Below the pieces are notes generated by a model. The model did no database searches. It was not told where the DNA came from and saw nothing but the letters and a program-made list of their open reading frames with translations. From Arthrobacter oryzae (GTDB lineage: Bacteria; Actinomycetota; Actinomycetes; Actinomycetales; Micrococcaceae): 64,000 nucleotides of DNA. Within the stretch, counting starts at the first letter, position 1, and each line of letters begins with the position of its first letter. Below are positions 61,313 to 64,000 of this stretch, one piece after another. The DNA lies in contig NZ_RBIR01000001.1 in the NCBI RefSeq assembly GCF_003634095.1, positions 620,001 through 684,000 on the forward strand, read 5' to 3'. The translations under genes were made by a program, and so were the position numbers.

Positions 61313-63949
61313 GTGTCGAACCAGAATCTAAGCCGCGACGAGGCCGCGGACCGCGCCGCCCTCATCACCACGCACAGCTACGACGTCTCCCTTGATGTCC
61401 GGCAGGCCGCTGACCCCAGCGTCGCCGGCTACCAGAGCCGCAGCGTCATCACGTTCTCGGCCAGCGAGCCTGGCGCGTCCACCTTCGTGGACTTCATCGC
61501 GGGCAGCGTGCACAGCGTCTTCCTCAACGGCAAGGGCCTGCCCGTCGCCGACGTCGTGGACGGTTCCCGGATCCGGTTGGAGAACCTGCAGGCCGAAAAC
61601 CAGGTCACCATCACCGGGACCGCCCTGTACAGCACCTCCGGTGAGGGCATGCACCGCTTCGTTGATCCCGCCGACGGGCAGTGCTACCTCTATACCCAGT
61701 ACGAACCCGCGGACGCCCGCCGGGTGTTCGCGAACTTCGAGCAGCCCGACCTGAAGGCCGAGTTCACGTTCCACGTCATGGCACCCTCGCACTGGCAGGT
61801 GTCCTCCAATGGCGCCGAGGTCCTGCGCACCGAGCTGACGAGCGACCCGGCCACGAGCCGCTGGGACTTCGCCCCCACCAAGGCGATGTCCACCTACATC
61901 ACCACCGTCCTCGCCGGACCGTACTTCAAGGCGGAGGACGCCTGGAGCGGCACGCTGGCCGACGGCACGGTCCTCCAGGTCCCGCTGGCACTCTACTGCC
62001 GTGCCTCCATGGCCGCTTCCTTCGACGCCGGGGAGCTCTTCAGCCTCACCAAGAACGGGCTGTCCTTCTTCAACGAACTCTTCGACTTCCCCTATCCGTG
62101 GGGCAAATACGAACAGGCATTCGTGCCCGAGTACAACCTGGGCGCGATGGAAAACCCGGGACTCGTGACCTTCACCGAAAGCTACGTCTTCACTTCCCGG
62201 GCCGCAGACTCGCAGTACCAGGCCCGCGCCAACACCCTCCTGCACGAGATGGCGCACATGTGGTTCGGCGACCTCGTCACCATGAAGTGGTGGGACGACT
62301 TGTGGCTCAAGGAATCCTTCGCCGACTACATGGGCACCTTGGGTGTGGACCGCACCACGGACTGGGACACGGCCTGGGTAAATTTTGCTAACAACCGCAA
62401 AGCCTGGGCCTACGTCCAGGACCAACTCCCCACCACGCACCCGATCGTCGCCGACATCCCGGATCTGGAGGCCGCGAAGCAGAACTTCGACGGCATCACC
62501 TACGCCAAGGGCGCCTCGGTGCTCAAGCAGCTTGTGGCTTACGTCGGGTTCGAGGCGTTCATTGCCGGGTCCCGACGGTACTTCCGCGATCATGCCTACG
62601 GCAACACCACCCTCGCCGAGCTGCTGGCGGCGCTGAGCGATGCGTCCGGGCGCGACCTCGCCGAGTGGGCGCGCCAATGGCTCCAGACCTCCGGCATCTC
62701 GACCCTTTCGTGCGAGATCAGCCAGTCCGACGCAATCACCCGGGACGGGGATCCGCTCAGTGCCGTAGCCGTACTGCAGGACGCCGTGGATCCGGCCACC
62801 GGCCGGCAGGAGCCGCGGCCGCACCGCCTGCGGATCGGCCTGTACAACGTTGACGGCGCCGGCGCCCTGGTCCGCACGGACAGCGTCGAAACAGACCTCA
62901 GGGGTGCCCGGACCGAGGTGACCGCCCTGGCCGGCAAACCTAGGCCGGCATTGCTGCTGGTCAACGACGACGACCTCAGCTACGCCAAGGTCCGGCTGGA
63001 CCCGCATTCCGAAGCCACCGTGCGCGAGTCCTTGGACAAGCTGCGCGACCCCATGGCGCGGGCGCTGTGCTGGACGGCGCTCTGGGACTCTGCCCGCGAT
63101 GCGGTTACGCCGGCTTCGCTCTATGTCGACGCCGTCCAGCGGTTCGGGCCGGCCGAACCGGGAATCGGCGTCCTGCTCAACGTGCTGGGCAACGCCTCGA
63201 CGGCGGTGGAACGGTATGTCGCCCCGGGACAGCGGGACGCGGTGCGCCGGGGCTTCCTCACCGCCGCGGCCGAACAGCTGCAGGCGGCAGCGCCGGGATC
63301 CGACCAGCAACTGGCCTGGGCCCGGACGTTGGCTTCCACCAGCCGCTACGACGCCGGCCGCCTCGACCTGGTCCGCGGCATCCTGGACGGCAGCACGGTG
63401 ATCGAGGGCCTCGCGGTGGACGCAGAGCTGCGCTGGAACTTCTGGCATGCCCTCGCGGCACACGATCAGGCCTCACCGGACCAGCTGGACCAGGAACTGG
63501 CCCGCGACAACACTGCGGCGGGCAAGTCCGGGCACGCCACGGCCCTCGCTGCCCGGCCGCAGGCGTCCGTCAAGGCGGCAGCTTGGGAGGCCGCCGTCCA
63601 CGGCACGGGGCTGTCCAACCAGCTCCTGAGCGCCACCATCGCAGGGTTCAACACCGGCGCGGCGCCGCTGCTAGCCGAATTCATCGAACCGTACTACGAG
63701 TGCCTCGAGCAGGTCTGGGCGGACCGGAGCATTGAGATCGCCGGCCGGATTGTCCGCGGCTTCTATCCCGCGGGACAGGACCTCGACGGCCAGGGCGGAA
63801 CGCCCGGGACCCACCCCGTGCTGGTCCGCACCGACACCTGGCTTTCGACCCATCCGGATGCCCCGCGGGCCCTGCGGCGCATCGTCATCGAACAGCGCAG
63901 CCATCTGGACCGGTCGCTCGCGGCGCAGACGCTCTCGGCGGGCTTTTAA
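61313..63949 (+). CDS. pepN: Aminopeptidase N (M1 family)
   Basis: The 878-residue product removes N-terminal residues from peptides. The exopeptidase motif GAMEN lies in YNLGAMENPGLVTF, and the zinc site is HEMAHMWFGD (His311, Glu312, His315) with a downstream Glu in LKESFADYMG. It has the N-terminal beta saddle, thermolysin-like domain and long helical C-terminal domain of actinobacterial PepN. The start could be TTG 61310 or GTG 61313; the GTG gives MSNQNLSRDEA. No ribosome site is visible. A 15-bp tandem repeat begins within its last codons and runs on after the stop. Confidence 0.94.
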   Translation: MSNQNLSRDEAADRAALITTHSYDVSLDVRQAADPSVAGYQSRSVITFSASEPGASTFVDFIAGSVHSVFLNGKGLPVADVVDGSRIRLENLQAENQVTITGTALYSTSGEGMHRFVDPADGQCYLYTQYEPADARRVFANFEQPDLKAEFTFHVMAPSHWQVSSNGAEVLRTELTSDPATSRWDFAPTKAMSTYITTVLAGPYFKAEDAWSGTLADGTVLQVPLALYCRASMAASFDAGELFSLTKNGLSFFNELFDFPYPWGKYEQAFVPEYNLGAMENPGLVTFTESYVFTSRAADSQYQARANTLLHEMAHMWFGDLVTMKWWDDLWLKESFADYMGTLGVDRTTDWDTAWVNFANNRKAWAYVQDQLPTTHPIVADIPDLEAAKQNFDGITYAKGASVLKQLVAYVGFEAFIAGSRRYFRDHAYGNTTLAELLAALSDASGRDLAEWARQWLQTSGISTLSCEISQSDAITRDGDPLSAVAVLQDAVDPATGRQEPRPHRLRIGLYNVDGAGALVRTDSVETDLRGARTEVTALAGKPRPALLLVNDDDLSYAKVRLDPHSEATVRESLDKLRDPMARALCWTALWDSARDAVTPASLYVDAVQRFGPAEPGIGVLLNVLGNASTAVERYVAPGQRDAVRRGFLTAAAEQLQAAAPGSDQQLAWARTLASTSRYDAGRLDLVRGILDGSTVIEGLAVDAELRWNFWHALAAHDQASPDQLDQELARDNTAAGKSGHATALAARPQASVKAAAWEAAVHGTGLSNQLLSATIAGFNTGAAPLLAEFIEPYYECLEQVWADRSIEIAGRIVRGFYPAGQDLDGQGGTPGTHPVLVRTDTWLSTHPDAPRALRRIVIEQRSHLDRSLAAQTLSAGF

Positions 63950-63984
63950 GGAACGGGCTTTTATGGAACGGGCTTCTATGGAAC
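63940..63984. repeat. 15-bp tandem repeat spanning pepN stop codon
   Basis: Three units: gggcttttaaggaac, gggcttttatggaac, gggcttctatggaac. The pepN stop TAA is inside the first. The third unit is followed by a gcggtgcagcc segment at the window end. Confidence 0.9.
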
Positions 63985-64000
63985 GCGGTGCAGCCACTCC

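Noticed and set aside
61328..63463. 711-codon minus-strand frame across pepN
   Set aside because: Shadow of pepN, which has GAMEN and HExxH motifs.

Overview
The window comes from a high-GC actinobacterium. It carries a complete Pup-proteasome locus (pafA, prcA, prcB, pup, dop, arc), the mycothiol ligase mshC, actinobacterial glgA and glgC, and many starts that look leaderless, with a TANNNT -10 element 6-8 nt before the start codon. The gene content fits Arthrobacter and its relatives (Micrococcaceae). That assignment is inference from gene content and order, not from a marker search.

Layout. (1) 1-10.6 kb, minus strand: arc, dop, pup, prcB, prcA, pafA and an FKBP-like lipoprotein, preceded by trmI, a site-2 protease and a HAD phosphatase. 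Together they tag, unfold and degrade proteins. (2) 10.7-19.9 kb: PAC2 protein, mshC, uppP, aldo-keto reductase, a secreted DMFase-like protein, two small conserved proteins, an acyl-CoA dehydrogenase-like enzyme and an M20 peptidase. (3) 20.1-25.9 kb: tRNA-Leu(GAG) and, 5.7 kb away, a diverged second copy of its 3' end plus terminator. These bracket a phospholipase D-like enzyme, an anchored matrixin, a SPOR-phosphodiester glycosidase and one unknown gene. I read this as a relic tRNA-integrated island without an integrase. (4) 25.9-33 kb: more envelope and secreted genes: a low-complexity anchored protein, a trypsin-like protease, a TM2 protein, an AI-2E transporter, a CYTH/CHAD protein and a lipoprotein phosphoesterase. 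(5) 33-41 kb: malQ, hemerythrin, DksA-like, M50B, GST-type reductase, serine hydrolase, FUSC protein. (6) 40.9-47.6 kb: a beta-oxidation-type cluster (MaoC hydratase, long FabG, thiolase) divergent from a TetR regulator and an acyl-CoA oxidase/dehydrogenase, with one strong palindrome at the divergent promoter. (7) 47.7-52 kb: glgA/glgC (glycogen) and a zinc-finger SDR. (8) 52-56.6 kb: DevR/DevS-like two-component system flanked by two PPOX-family proteins and a universal stress protein. (9) 56.7-64 kb: transglutaminase/alpha-E/ATP-grasp operon, YeiH-type membrane protein, pepN.

Most notable signals. First, a 14-bp box of the form GGGNC-N4-GNCCC, resembling the DosR/DevR box of mycobacteria, lies 30.5-31.5 nt upstream of the -10 of both PPOX genes and the hemerythrin gene. 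A weaker copy lies upstream of the USP gene. The DevR-like protein keeps the DosR recognition-helix residues, so a local hypoxia/dormancy regulon seems likely. Second, several unrelated genes have short tandem repeats that begin at or just after the stop codon, each with a different unit. Third, the relic island at tRNA-Leu. Fourth, the TetR operator contains both outward-facing -10 elements and abuts a leaderless GTG start.
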